In this document: positions 1 to 9,334 of the stretch, piece after piece
Position numbering within the stretch: the first letter of the stretch is position 1
How the letters are laid out: each line of letters opens with the position of its first letter
Source of the DNA: Pseudomonas vanderleydeniana
GTDB lineage: Bacteria; Pseudomonadota; Gammaproteobacteria; Pseudomonadales; Pseudomonadaceae
Assembly (NCBI RefSeq): GCF_014268755.2
Contig: NZ_CP077093.1
Location: 2,778,001-2,842,000 of the forward strand
DNA: 64,000 nt
Reading direction: 5' to 3'
The notes under the pieces: model-generated
What the model saw: the letters and a program-made list of their open reading frames with translations, nothing else
The model's database searches: none
What the model was told of the DNA's origin: nothing
Program-made: the position numbers and the translations under genes

Positions 1-2354
1 TGTACGATCCGGTCACTGGCAAGATCGACTATCCGTACTACGTCGACATCATCGATACCCAGGCGCTGCAGTCCGAGAACTACGAATACCTCGACCCCAA
101 CCACCTGTCCCTGACCGGCCAGGTGCTGACCAGCGGCCAACCGCTGCTGATCGACTCGGCGGGCATCCTCGCGGCCCAGGCCGAGCAGCGTTTCTACTGT
201 GTGGGCGACCGTCCCGAGTTCTGGATGGGGGCGCCGCTGAAAAACGCCTCGGACGAGGTGTTCGGCATGCTGGCGATGCAGGTTTACGACGTGTCGCGCA
301 TCTACAGCGCGGAAGACCGCGCGCTGTTCCTGGTGGTGGTCCGCCACGTTGCCATGGCGCTGGACCGCATGCTGCACCGGGCGGACCTGGAAGAAACGGT
401 GATGCGCCGTACCCTGGAGCTGTCGGCGCTCAACGACGCCCTGCGCCAGGAAGTGCTCGACCGCGAGCGCGCCGAGCACCTGCAGAGCGTGTTGTTCCAG
501 ATCGCCGAGCTGTCCAGTCGGCCCGGCGACATGGCCGAGCTGTTCCAGACCCTGCATGGCATCGTCGGTGAACTGCTGTTCGCGCAGAACTTCTACATTG
601 CACTGTTCGACGACGCGACCGGCGAAGTGACCTTTCCCTACTACGTCGATGAGCGCCAGACCAACCGTCCGGCGCCTCGACGTGGTTGCCGCGGCCTGAC
701 CGAGTATGTGATCCGCCAGCGCCGGGCCTGCCTGTTCGATGTCGAGGCGGTGGATCGCCTGACCTCGATCGGCGAGATCGACGCGCCCCAGGACAACGTC
801 CGCTCGCACTCCTGGCTGGGCATCCCGCTGTTCGATGGCGACGTGGTGCGCGGCGTGCTGGCGGTACAAAGCTATACCGCGCAGGTGCACTACACCCAGC
901 GCGACCAGGAACTGCTGACCTTCGTCTCGCGGCATATCGACACCGCCCTGTCGCGACGTTCCGCGGCCGAAGCGATTCACGCCGCCAACCTCATGCTCGA
1001 GGCCCGGGTGCAGAGCCGCACCCGCGAGCTCGACCATGCCAATGCCAAGCTGCAGCACGAAAACACCCACGATGCGCTGACCGGGCTGCCCAACCGCACC
1101 TACCTGCAGCAGCGCCTCAGCCTGGCCTGGTCGCGCTTCGAGAGCGGCGGCGGGCACCTGGCGGTGATGTTCATCGACCTCGACCGTTTCAAGATGGTCA
1201 ACGACAGCCTCGGCCATCACTTTGGCGACCTGCTGCTGATGCAGGCCGCGCAGCGCCTGCGCGGCTGCCTGCGCGAAACCGACATGCTGGCCCGGCTGGG
1301 CGGCGACGAGTTTTCGGTACTCGCTCCCGACGCCCCGTTGGAGGTGGCAAGCGAAATCGCCGAACGGATCCTGGTGGCCTTCGACCTGCCGTTCTTCATC
1401 AACGGCCATGAAGTCTTTTCCTCCTGCAGCATCGGCATCGTCAGCGCAGACAATCAGTTTCACCACGAGCCCGCCGACCTGCTGCGCGATGCCGACGCGG
1501 CGATGTACCGGGTCAAGAGCGCCGGGCGCGACAGCTATGCGGTGTTCAATCAGGAACTGCGCCGCGAGGTGTCGGACCAGGTCGAGCGTGAAGGGGCCCT
1601 GCGCAACGCACTCAAGCGCAGTGATGAGTTGCTGCCATACTTCCAGCCAATCGTCAGTGTCGAAACTGGCGAGTTGCTGGCCCTGGAAGCGCTGGTGCGC
1701 TGGCATCAGCCAGGCGGCCGGGTGATCGCCCCGGGCGAGTTCCTGCCGGACTTCGAGGGCCTGCGCCTGATTGGCCGGCTGGACCTGTACATGCTCGGCA
1801 GTGTCGCCGCGATCCTGGCCCAGCCCGAGCATGCCCATTGGCCGCCGGTGCACGTCAACTGCTCCAGCTACAGCATGGCGCGCCCGGACTTTGCCGGTGA
1901 TGTGCTGGCGCTGCTGGCGCAGCACGGCGTCTCGCCGTCGCGGATCTGCCTGGAGTTGACCGAGGGCGCGCTGGTGGCCGAGCCGGCGATTGCCCGGCAG
2001 ACCATGCAGCGCCTGGCCGACAACGGCATGTCGGTGGTGCTCGATGATTTCGGCGCGGGGTTCTCGTCGCTGAGCTACGTGCACCAGTACCGTTTCAGCG
2101 GCTTGAAGATCGACAAGTCATTCATCTTCGAGCTGACCGGCAGTGCGCGCAGCCGGGCCATCGTGCGCGCGATCGTGCGGATGGCCGAGTCGCTGGACCT
2201 GAGCGTGGTGGCCGAAGGCGTCGAGGACCAGGAGACGCTGGAACTGCTGCGCGAGATGGGCGCAGGACAGGCGCAGGGGTACTACTTTGCCAAGCCGATG
2301 AACCTGGAAGCGTTGAGAGAGCGGGTGGGAAAACCTCGGTCCTGGATTTCCTGA
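1..2354 (+). CDS. GAF-GAF-GGDEF-EAL cyclic-di-GMP signalling protein (5' partial)
   Basis: The frame is open from base 3, so the true start lies before the window; the ATG at 123 is internal. Two paralogous GAF domains are visible: the first is cut by the window edge (PYYVD around base 40), the second spans roughly bases 480-950 and repeats the FPYYVD pattern. Then come GGDEF (DALTGLPNR at about 1070, intact GGDEF at 1299-1313) and EAL (EAL at 1686-1694, DDFGAG, EGVED). An RETD inhibitory I-site lies five residues before GGDEF. Both enzymatic signatures look intact, so it may make and/or degrade c-di-GMP under control of a GAF ligand. Cytosolic; no membrane segment is visible here. Confidence 0.93.
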   Translation, partial: YDPVTGKIDYPYYVDIIDTQALQSENYEYLDPNHLSLTGQVLTSGQPLLIDSAGILAAQAEQRFYCVGDRPEFWMGAPLKNASDEVFGMLAMQVYDVSRIYSAEDRALFLVVVRHVAMALDRMLHRADLEETVMRRTLELSALNDALRQEVLDRERAEHLQSVLFQIAELSSRPGDMAELFQTLHGIVGELLFAQNFYIALFDDATGEVTFPYYVDERQTNRPAPRRGCRGLTEYVIRQRRACLFDVEAVDRLTSIGEIDAPQDNVRSHSWLGIPLFDGDVVRGVLAVQSYTAQVHYTQRDQELLTFVSRHIDTALSRRSAAEAIHAANLMLEARVQSRTRELDHANAKLQHENTHDALTGLPNRTYLQQRLSLAWSRFESGGGHLAVMFIDLDRFKMVNDSLGHHFGDLLLMQAAQRLRGCLRETDMLARLGGDEFSVLAPDAPLEVASEIAERILVAFDLPFFINGHEVFSSCSIGIVSADNQFHHEPADLLRDADAAMYRVKSAGRDSYAVFNQELRREVSDQVEREGALRNALKRSDELLPYFQPIVSVETGELLALEALVRWHQPGGRVIAPGEFLPDFEGLRLIGRLDLYMLGSVAAILAQPEHAHWPPVHVNCSSYSMARPDFAGDVLALLAQHGVSPSRICLELTEGALVAEPAIARQTMQRLADNGMSVVLDDFGAGFSSLSYVHQYRFSGLKIDKSFIFELTGSARSRAIVRAIVRMAESLDLSVVAEGVEDQETLELLREMGAGQAQGYYFAKPMNLEALRERVGKPRSWIS

Positions 2355-2411
2355 AGGGCTATGCCCGGAGGTTGCCATCGCTCAGGTGATACTGCCGGCC
2401 TTGAAAGAAAC

Positions 2412-2439
2412 GTGGAGCGCCTGGGGGCAGGCGCTCCAC
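2412..2439 (-). terminator. Intrinsic terminator-like hairpin
   Basis: A perfect 10-bp stem (GTGGAGCGCC / GGCGCTCCAC) with an 8-nt loop. On the minus strand it is followed by GTTTCTTTC, a moderately T-rich run. It sits just after the stop codon of the small gene at 2443-2736, so it most likely ends that transcript. It may also serve the converging c-di-GMP gene. Confidence 0.65.
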
Positions 2440-2442
2440 CGG

Positions 2443-2736
2443 TCAAGAGAGTTGAACGCCGACGACCCGAATGAAGGCCCCACCCGTACTGAGATGCAGG
2501 CCGTAATGGCCATGGGGAATCGCTGGAACGGTGACTTTGACAACCTTCACCGATCCTTCACTCGTATGGGCCACTGTCGCGGCATAGCAGCGAATGCTCC
2601 TGTCCTCTGCCGGAACCAGATTGCCGATGAGCAGTGCCGTGTTGCCGGCGCTCTGAGCACCCGGCCAGCGGGTGATTTCGATGGTGTCGTTCGGCTGGAC
2701 GGTGAGGGTATGTGACTCGATGACATGGTTGGTCAT
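2443..2736 (-). CDS. Small hypothetical protein (97 aa)
   Basis: Start ATG at 2734-2736, chosen because an AGGAGAC ribosome-binding site lies just upstream; a longer frame to 2877 has no such site and runs into the LysR gene. The product begins MTNHVIESHTLTVQPNDTIE and alternates short hydrophobic and polar stretches, suggesting a small beta-rich fold. No signal peptide, membrane segment or known motif is recognised. It lies downstream of the LysR gene on the same strand and is followed by a terminator hairpin. Function unknown. Confidence 0.6.
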   Translation of the reverse strand: MTNHVIESHTLTVQPNDTIEITRWPGAQSAGNTALLIGNLVPAEDRSIRCYAATVAHTSEGSVKVVKVTVPAIPHGHYGLHLSTGGAFIRVVGVQLS

Positions 2737-2873
2737 AGCTGTCTCCTGATCATTGAGCGATGACCTGAAAGACCACCCTAATACCTTTTCAGATGGGCAG
2801 GATTTTCCTGCGTTCGGGGTACGCCCGATACTGTCAGAAATGACAGTGGCGACAGACGGTTGCCCCAGGTCGA

Positions 2874-3743
2874 TCACGCAGTCCCTGGAGAGGCCAGCGT
2901 CCTGATCAGAAAGCTCCTCAGGCCATCCACCGCCTTGGAACCCTGGGACGCCTTGCTGCGATAGACGGCAACGTCCATTGAGTCCAATGGCCCCAGGTCA
3001 TGCTCGCTGCCAAGGATCTGCAGGTGCGCCGGCACCGTGCAGCGGGTGAGCACCGCCACGGCGATGCCGCTTTCCACGGCGGCGATCTGGCCGGCCAGGC
3101 TTGAGCTGTTGTAGACGATCTTGTAGTCGCGCCCTTGCCGCGCCAGGGAGTTGACCGCGCAGCGGCGGGCGAGGCTGGCTGATTCATAGACGGCGATCGG
3201 CAACGGGTCGCGGCGCCACAGGTCGAACTGCGCCGAGCCGACCCAGACCATGGGTTCCTGGAACAGGAAGGCGCCCCGTCGCGGGTTGTCGCGCGAAACC
3301 AGCGCCAGGTCGAGATCGCCATTCATCACGCGGGGAATCAGCGCCGTCGACTGCTCGCAGGTCAGCTCTATCTCGACGCCGCCGTGCCGTGGGGCAAAGC
3401 GCTTGAGCACCGGCGTGAGGTAATGCGCCGCGTAATCCTCGGCGACGCCCAGGCGAATGCGCCCGGTCAGTTCCTCGTCGCGGAAGGCCGCCTGGGTCTC
3501 GGCGTGCAACGCCAGCATCCGCCGTGCGTAGCCCAGCAGGGTCTGGCCGTCGTCAGTCAATTGCAGGTGCCGTGGTCCACGGCTCAGCACCTGGCGTCCG
3601 AGCGCGGCTTCCAGCTTCTTCAGTTGCATGCTGACCGCCGACTGCGACCGATGCACTTCGGTGGCGGCGCTCGAAAGCGAGCCGGTGTCGACTGCGGCGA
3701 CAAAGCACTTGAGCCAGTCGATCTGTAGATCCCGGGGCGACAT
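2874..3743 (-). CDS. LysR-family transcriptional regulator
   Basis: About 289 aa, the usual LysR length. Residues 5-65 form the winged HTH (FVAAVDTGSLSSAATEVHRS, then QSAVSMQLKKLE), followed by a substrate-binding-like effector domain (RIRLGVAEDYAAHYLTPVL). I prefer the ATG at 3743 because GAGGG is correctly spaced for it; an ATG two codons earlier (3749) is the alternative. It is divergent from the LysE-family exporter gene at 3865, with about 120 bp between them, the classic arrangement for a LysR protein controlling its neighbour. The effector is not deducible. Confidence 0.9.
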   Translation of the reverse strand: MSPRDLQIDWLKCFVAAVDTGSLSSAATEVHRSQSAVSMQLKKLEAALGRQVLSRGPRHLQLTDDGQTLLGYARRMLALHAETQAAFRDEELTGRIRLGVAEDYAAHYLTPVLKRFAPRHGGVEIELTCEQSTALIPRVMNGDLDLALVSRDNPRRGAFLFQEPMVWVGSAQFDLWRRDPLPIAVYESASLARRCAVNSLARQGRDYKIVYNSSSLAGQIAAVESGIAVAVLTRCTVPAHLQILGSEHDLGPLDSMDVAVYRSKASQGSKAVDGLRSFLIRTLASPGTA

Positions 3744-3864
3744 TTGCATCCCTCATGCATTCGATAAACGAATAGCTGATTGCCAGAATATTAGCTTTTC
3801 GTCCAGCGAAATACTTTGCATGATCCACGGGCCTGTCGTTGACAGCACCCAATCTGGAGACCCC

Positions 3865-4470
3865 ATGCAATTCGATATCTGGCTGTTCTATGTGCTCACC
3901 TGCCTGGGCATCGCGGTTGTCCCTGGCCCCAATGCGCTGCTGGTGCTCACTCATGGCGCGCTGCATGGCAACCGCAAGACGCTCTTCACCATCAGCGGTG
4001 GTGTCATCGGTTTTGCCGCCGTGATCGCGCTCTGCGTGCTGGGCCTGGGGGCCTTGCTGAAGGCGTCGATAATCTGGCTGACGGTCTTGAAGATCGTCGG
4101 CGGGCTCTATCTCGTCTGGCTCGGCATCAAGCTCTGGCGAGCGGAGCCGGTGACGCTGTCGCTGGGGAATCCTTGTGTGTCGAGCGACGGGTCGCTGTTC
4201 CGCCAGGGGTTGCTGTCGGCGATCTCCAATCCCAAGGCACTGCTGCTGTTCACGGCGTTCATCACGCCTTTCATCGACCCGCACCAGAACCTGCTGTGGC
4301 AGACCGTGGTCATGGCGCTGACCTACGCGGTGGTCGAGTTCGCCGTGGAGTTCGGCGTGGCCAGTGCCGCCAACCGGGTACGGCCGTGGCTGGCGCGGAC
4401 CGGTCGACGCTTCAACCAGGTCTGTGGTGGGTTCTTCGTCGCGTTTGGCGCGCTGTTGCCGATTCGCTAG
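3865..4470 (+). CDS. LysE/RhtB-family amino-acid exporter
   Basis: 201 aa, typical for LysE/RhtB. The start MQFDIWLFYVLTCLGIA has CTGGAGA upstream. It shows the family N-terminus with PGPNALLVLTHGALHG, about six hydrophobic segments, and the conserved core SAISNPKALLLFTAFITPFI. Family members export amino acids or related small metabolites across the inner membrane. It is divergent from the LysR gene, the likely regulator. The substrate cannot be read from sequence. Confidence 0.88.
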   Translation: MQFDIWLFYVLTCLGIAVVPGPNALLVLTHGALHGNRKTLFTISGGVIGFAAVIALCVLGLGALLKASIIWLTVLKIVGGLYLVWLGIKLWRAEPVTLSLGNPCVSSDGSLFRQGLLSAISNPKALLLFTAFITPFIDPHQNLLWQTVVMALTYAVVEFAVEFGVASAANRVRPWLARTGRRFNQVCGGFFVAFGALLPIR

Positions 4471-4503
4471 GCGTCGTTTTGGGGGCGGTGAGGCACGACG
4501 CGA

Positions 4504-5472
4504 TCAGAATCTCGCGAAGCGCTGTCGGTATTCGGCCGGGGTCAGGTCGGTCAGTGCCTTGAACATTCGTCGCAGGTTGGACTCGCTGCTGAAGCCCAAT
4601 TCGTCGCAAATCGACTTCAGCGGCGCGTCGGTGAAGGTCAGCCGTTCGCCGACTTGCGCCAGCTTTACTCGCCGCGCATAGGCGGCCAGCGCTTCTCCGG
4701 TTTCTGCCAGGACCCTGCGCGCAAGGGTGCGTTGTGCGACGCCCAGGGCATCGGCGAGCACCTGTACGGTGATGTGTTCGGCCGGTAGTTTCTGCACCTG
4801 GATTTGCAACTGCCGCAGCAGCTCGCTCTGCTGCTCGATCAGGCTGAGCGCCTGGAAGGCGTCGTGCGACGGTGTCGGCCGTGGCAGCACCATCAGGCGG
4901 ATCAGGTCGTGCGCCGCCGTCGGGTTCACATGGCGCTCGACCAGTGCCTGGGCGATGGGCAGGTAGCCATTTACGCCACTGGCCGTGGCGTTGCGCTCGT
5001 TGAAGATGCAGTGCCGCTCGGTTTGCCAGCGAGTGCTGGGAAAGCGCTTGAGCAGGGCATCGGCCAGCCACCAGGTGACCGTGGCGTCTTCACCGGCCAG
5101 GCGCCCCGCAGCGGCGGCCAGGCTGACGCCGGTACAGTAGCTCCACACACTGCACTGCCGGTCGAGCCGTGCCAGTGCTTGCAGCAATTGGCTCTCTGCC
5201 TTCAATACCGCTTCGACCTGCTGTGCGGACTCGGCCCAGAAACCGGGGATCAGCACCGCATCCAGCGCCAGCTCGTCGAGGCGCTGGCTGACCGCGAGTT
5301 GCAAGCCGTGGGCGCAGGTGACTGTCCCGCGTTGCGCGCCGACATGCTGCATTTCGAACAGGGCCTGTCCGGTACGGCGGTTGGCGGCGTGAAGGATATC
5401 GCCGAAGGCCAGCAGTCCGGCGGGCATGCAGTCGGGGTAGAGAACGAGGCCGATTCGCAGTGTATTGGGCAT
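4504..5472 (-). CDS. GlxA-type transcriptional regulator (DJ-1/PfpI domain + AraC HTH)
   Basis: 322 aa from ATG 5472 (MPNTLRIGLVLYPDCMPAGL). Residues about 5-185 form a class-I glutamine-amidotransferase-like (DJ-1/PfpI) domain; the C-terminal ~100 residues carry the two AraC helix-turn-helices (VLADALGVAQRTLARRVL, then CDELGFSSESNLRRMFK). This architecture is the GlxA/ArgR/CdhR group, which senses small amines or amino acids. Divergent from the MBL-fold hydrolase gene starting 91 bp away, a plausible target. A longer N-terminal reading to 5565 would overlap that gene and is not favoured. Confidence 0.88.
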   Translation of the reverse strand: MPNTLRIGLVLYPDCMPAGLLAFGDILHAANRRTGQALFEMQHVGAQRGTVTCAHGLQLAVSQRLDELALDAVLIPGFWAESAQQVEAVLKAESQLLQALARLDRQCSVWSYCTGVSLAAAAGRLAGEDATVTWWLADALLKRFPSTRWQTERHCIFNERNATASGVNGYLPIAQALVERHVNPTAAHDLIRLMVLPRPTPSHDAFQALSLIEQQSELLRQLQIQVQKLPAEHITVQVLADALGVAQRTLARRVLAETGEALAAYARRVKLAQVGERLTFTDAPLKSICDELGFSSESNLRRMFKALTDLTPAEYRQRFARF

Positions 5473-5563
5473 GGCTGAAAATGAATGGTTAATGTCCAAG
5501 TCTGCCATTATGGGCATTGCTGCAGATTGGCACCATGGGGCCCTCATCGAGCAGGGCACAACC

Positions 5564-6388
5564 ATGAAGATTCAGCAGATCCGTAACGCCACCCTCATTC
5601 TTGAACTGGGAGCCTACCGAGTTCTGGTCGACCCGATGCTGGCCGACAAAGGCACGCTGCCTTCGCTGCGGTTGCTGAAGGCACGGCAGCGAAACCCGAT
5701 CGTCGAGTTGCCGGCGGATGCTTGGCAGGCGCTGGAGTCGGTGACCCATTGCCTGATCACGCATTGCCAGAAGGGACACTTCGATCACCTGGACCGGGCG
5801 GGCATCAGGTGGTTGAGGGCGCGTGGGATTCCAGTTATCTGTACGCCGCATGACGCCGCCTACCTGAGGCGGCGCAAGCTTAATGTCCAACCGCTGGCGC
5901 AGGGGCACGAGGAGCCGGTGCCATTCCTGGATGGCTGTATCCGCACGGTACGCTGCACTCATGGACGTGGGTTGGTTGGCGGGCTGATGGAGCATGGTGT
6001 CGGTTATTTCATCGAGTTTCCGGGTGAGCCGAGTCTGTATCTGGCGGGGGATACGGTGCTGAGTGACGTCGTCCGTGGCTTCGTGCAAAAGCATCAGCCG
6101 CAGGTCAGTGTCGTGCCGGCCGGTGGAGCGCGTTTCGATGTCGGTGGTGACATCATCATGGGGCGGGAGGAGGTGCTGGAGCTCGTCACGCTCAGCACCG
6201 GGACCGTGGTGGCGAATCACCTGGAGGCGATCAATCACTGCCCGGTGACGCGGCAGGAACTGCGGCAGGCGGCGGTTGAAAGGGGAGTGGGGGAGCGGTT
6301 GCGGGTTCCTGCCGATGGGCAGTTGATGGTGCTGGATCGTATCATCGAGCGGGTTTGTCAGCCCCTTGTCACTGGACCTGTGGCCTGA
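5564..6388 (+). CDS. Metallo-beta-lactamase-fold hydrolase (UlaG-like)
   Basis: 274 aa from ATG 5564 (MKIQQIRNATLILELGAYRV), which matches the usual family N-terminus; upstream ATGs only extend into the divergent promoter. The metal-binding region reads THCQKGHFDHLD, a variant of HxHxDH in which the first position is Cys rather than His; later ligands include AGDTVL and NHLEAINHC. It resembles the UlaG-like branch of the superfamily. No signal peptide, so probably cytosolic. The substrate is unknown; the divergent GlxA-type regulator is the likely controller. Confidence 0.85.
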   Translation: MKIQQIRNATLILELGAYRVLVDPMLADKGTLPSLRLLKARQRNPIVELPADAWQALESVTHCLITHCQKGHFDHLDRAGIRWLRARGIPVICTPHDAAYLRRRKLNVQPLAQGHEEPVPFLDGCIRTVRCTHGRGLVGGLMEHGVGYFIEFPGEPSLYLAGDTVLSDVVRGFVQKHQPQVSVVPAGGARFDVGGDIIMGREEVLELVTLSTGTVVANHLEAINHCPVTRQELRQAAVERGVGERLRVPADGQLMVLDRIIERVCQPLVTGPVA

Positions 6389-6519
6389 ATCGTCTGCTGG
6401 TCACGCAGCCTTCGCATGACCAGGCTTCCTGAAGGACCGAGCGCTTTGATCAAGGCCAAAGTGTTTACTGCAACCTGACTCCGGGGGCAGTCATTAAACC
6501 TTCTCAAACGTCTGCAGAA

Positions 6520-7095
6520 TTACTGCAGTACCTTCTGCGATGCACTCCCAATCGGATAAACCACCTCCTTTGTATCCAGGTTTCGAATTTCGGACTTGAT
6601 GGTTATGGTCGACATCTCGCGACCCGGAGGCCCACTGATATCTTCGCGGGTCGAGAAGTCCACGATGTAACGCTGGCCCGCAAGGAATTCGACATCGCGT
6701 GCGTTGAAGCCGCATTTGGCGCCGCCGGTGCCCAGGGCGTTCATCGAGGCCCAGCACCAGGTCAGTGAATGCTTGCCAGGCGTCAGTTTGAGCGCCTGCA
6801 TGCCGGAAACGTCGAGAATCGAGCGGCGTCCGGCGCCCGGTAACCTTTGGTCATCCACTTCCGTTACCAGCAGCAACCGGTGGAACGGCACGCCCAGTGC
6901 GCGATACCTGACCGTCGCGAAATACACGACCGGTGCATCGGCGGCGTTGTCGGAAAGGTCATGGGGTTTCATCAATTCCGGCGCCCAGTCGCCCTGGTAA
7001 TCCTTGTAGTGGTAGTTGGAGCAGGCGGTGCTGAGGGTGGCGGCCAGCAGGGCAGCCGATAGCTTGAGAGACGACAGGGGGAGCAACGATCGCAC
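6520..7095 (-). CDS. Predicted lipoprotein, function unknown
   Basis: 191 aa if translation starts at GTG 7093-7095, which has AAGGAAG six bases upstream; an ATG at 7122 is in frame but lacks a good ribosome-binding site. The GTG start gives a standard lipoprotein signal: a basic N-end, the hydrophobic run LKLSAALLAATLS and a TAC/S lipobox with Cys about residue 25. The mature part begins SNYHYKDYQGDWAPE. No catalytic motif recognised. It stands alone between the MBL gene and the MORN/ankyrin lipoprotein. Confidence 0.75.
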   Translation of the reverse strand: MRSLLPLSSLKLSAALLAATLSTACSNYHYKDYQGDWAPELMKPHDLSDNAADAPVVYFATVRYRALGVPFHRLLLVTEVDDQRLPGAGRRSILDVSGMQALKLTPGKHSLTWCWASMNALGTGGAKCGFNARDVEFLAGQRYIVDFSTREDISGPPGREMSTITIKSEIRNLDTKEVVYPIGSASQKVLQ

Positions 7096-7156
7096 AGTTC
7101 TTCCTTGCTGAACTAAGCCCATGAACTACCGTTGGAGGCGGTCGTCAGATGGGACG

Positions 7157-7185
7157 GAGAGTGATATTTATATGATATCACTCTC
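7157..7185. promoter_or_regulatory. 11-bp inverted repeat upstream of lipoprotein gene
   Basis: GAGAGTGATAT (7157-7167) and ATATCACTCTC (7175-7185) are perfect inverted copies around a 7-nt spacer. It lies 60-90 bp upstream of the lipoprotein start, so it could be an operator. There is no T-run typical of a terminator on either side. Confidence 0.4.
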
Positions 7186-7519
7186 TTGGGTCGAGTCTGC
7201 TCGATGTCGTCGCGGGTTTGCATGAAGTTGGTTTTCACCGCGACAGTGATCTTCTGTTGGTGTTATCGGGCTTGGGACCGGGTGTGCTCGATTGCTTGAC
7301 TGGCGAAAAAGTCGCAAGGGAGTACGGAGAGGGTTCTTTACCAAATCGGTACCTGGAGTGTGAAGGCATTGGCCCGCTTGCCGGATCGACGATACGGATG
7401 TCCAGAAAACACCGCTATCATCGACATTGTTGCAGCTATTGGTTGTGCCGGATCGGTGGCCTGGTATTGATTGGGGGCCTGAGCCCGGTGCTCGACCCCG
7501 AATACTGCCGACACGGCGG
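7186..7519. other. Intergenic stretch without a supported gene
   Basis: The 330 bases between the inverted repeat and the MORN/ankyrin gene hold open frames on the plus strand, but these run on antisense to the following gene, lack ribosome-binding sites and have unnatural compositions. I see nothing in it that I can support as a gene or RNA. Confidence 0.5.
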
Positions 7520-9172
7520 TCAGCCCTTGGCGGTACCCACCAGGGCGTCGATCAACATCGCCGAAGCGGTATCGCCGTTTTCCAGCACGAGCTGGCGAAA
7601 CGTTTTACCGAACGCGGGCACCGGTGTGTCGAAGGTGAAGTCGGACTGACCCTGGTAGCGGGCAACGAAGCGTATCCGTTCTTCGGACCAGCGGATACGG
7701 TAGCTGCTTTCTCCAGCGCGATAGTTCTCGAGGAATACCGCTGCCAGCGCAGGGGTGCCCTTGAAGTCCGTCGCATCAAGGTTGGCTCCAGCACCCGCGA
7801 GGGCCTCGGCGAAGCTGAGGTTGTGTTCGGCTATGCAGGCATGCAGCGCAGTCTCGCCACCGTAGGCCTTGGCGTTCACATCACTGCCGTTGAGCAGCGC
7901 CTGAAACAATGCCTGCTCTCGTCCGCCAACGCCATGGCGCCTCTTCAGCTCATCGGCCTGCCTGCAGAACAGTGACAGCGCCGTGTCACCGTAGACACTG
8001 TGTGCCTTGAGGTCCTCCTTGCCGGCCAGCATGATCATGTGCTCAAGGCCGCAGTTGAGAACGTTCAGGTTCGTCAGGCAGGTCATCAACCGCGTGTTCC
8101 CCTCGGAGTCCCGGCCCATCGGGTCGGCACCTGCCGACACCAGGTAGTCGTAGGCGTTATCCGTAGCTGTAGTGATCAGTGGGCGATCCTCGTCGGTCAG
8201 CCGTTGATTGATATCGATGCCAGAGCTTTTCAATAGATAGGCGAAGCCGTCCAGGTCCCGGATCGCCCTGTTCCGGTCCGAGGCACGGTAGTCGCCGTGT
8301 GCTGCTTTCCACAGCTGTTTGGCCATCGGCGTGCGGTTTGGCGGGTTGTCGTAGTCGCGCACCGAGGCCTTGCCGGCTTGGTACCAGATCCACACACCTA
8401 CCTGTCGGTCATCCTTGTAGTTGCCTTTTTCGGCCACGGTGCCAGCAGGCCAGCCATGGCTGAAGTAGGTTTCAGAAGGGCCGTTTTTCCTGCCGGCGCT
8501 GTAGGTGACTTTGTCTGCCGGTACTCTTGTGCCGTCGGCGGTCACCCAGGTTTCGAGCACGCCCTCGAGCTCGCCGTTCCTGTAGGTGGCGCGGTCCTTG
8601 AGTTCGCCTTTGTAGTCATAGTGCTCCACCAGGCCATCGAGCCTGTCGGAGCCGTCGCTGGCAAAAGTCTCCAGCAAGGTCAGTTTCTGCTTGCCGTCGA
8701 TCACCCGCCATTCGCGCTGCTCGCCGACGCGCACTTCCCTGCCGGGGATGACCGTGCTGTCACCGATCTGCAGGCCGGTGGCGCAATCGTAGCTTTGCTC
8801 GGAGCGAACACCGCCTTCCTCCGTCATCAGGCTGTCCAGTTGGCTGGCGAACTTACCCTGGCACCAGGTCTTTCTCGCTCCGACGAACACGCCGGCTTGC
8901 AATTGGCCTTCCACCAGCAGCCTGCCGTCCCGATCGAACTTTTTCCATTCTCCCACCGCCCGACCATTTTCTACCTTGAACGACTGCAGCACCCGATCAC
9001 CGATCTTGTGAGTCACCGTGCCATTGAGCAGCTTGCCGGACCGGGTCTCGACATACAGCGCATGGGGGGAGCCGAGAGTACCGGCTTGGGCGGACACTTC
9101 ATCGAAGTTGTACTCGGCCTTGCAGCCAGCCAGGGTCGAAGCGAGTACACAGAGAACAAAACGCTTTTTCAT
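7520..9172 (-). CDS. Lipoprotein with MORN_2 (YwqK-like) repeats and ankyrin repeats
   Basis: 550 aa; ATG at 9172 with AAGGA upstream. The N-terminus MKKRFVLCVLASTLAGCKAE is a lipoprotein signal with lipobox LAGC, so the protein should be membrane-anchored. The first ~280 residues contain MORN_2-type repeats of the YwqK class (NGRAVGEWKKFDRDGRLLVE, GRKNGPSETYFSHGWPAG, YKDDRQVGVWIWYQAG). The second half has degenerate ankyrin repeats (GDTALSLFCRQ, GGETALHACIAEHNLSF, GAGANLDATDFKGTPALAA). Both halves are protein-interaction modules; no enzymatic domain is visible. Monocistronic. Possibly part of a surface interaction or immunity system, but that is inference. Confidence 0.85.
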   Translation of the reverse strand: MKKRFVLCVLASTLAGCKAEYNFDEVSAQAGTLGSPHALYVETRSGKLLNGTVTHKIGDRVLQSFKVENGRAVGEWKKFDRDGRLLVEGQLQAGVFVGARKTWCQGKFASQLDSLMTEEGGVRSEQSYDCATGLQIGDSTVIPGREVRVGEQREWRVIDGKQKLTLLETFASDGSDRLDGLVEHYDYKGELKDRATYRNGELEGVLETWVTADGTRVPADKVTYSAGRKNGPSETYFSHGWPAGTVAEKGNYKDDRQVGVWIWYQAGKASVRDYDNPPNRTPMAKQLWKAAHGDYRASDRNRAIRDLDGFAYLLKSSGIDINQRLTDEDRPLITTATDNAYDYLVSAGADPMGRDSEGNTRLMTCLTNLNVLNCGLEHMIMLAGKEDLKAHSVYGDTALSLFCRQADELKRRHGVGGREQALFQALLNGSDVNAKAYGGETALHACIAEHNLSFAEALAGAGANLDATDFKGTPALAAVFLENYRAGESSYRIRWSEERIRFVARYQGQSDFTFDTPVPAFGKTFRQLVLENGDTASAMLIDALVGTAKG

Positions 9173-9334
9173 GACGATCCTTGTAGTGAAACCTGGGATT
9201 CAACGACGTGCTCGGCAAGATGCAGCAGCAGGCATCGAGTAGGGCGTGGCTTCATTGCCACTCTGGCGAGCCTAGTCCGGTGATATCCGCGTAAACAACC
9301 GATCGGCTCTCTTCAGGAAACCTCTGGCAAAAGA

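Noticed and set aside
7218..7649. Possible 143-codon gene on the plus strand
   Set aside because: Its second half is antisense to the MORN/ankyrin gene, no ribosome-binding site, no recognisable sequence.
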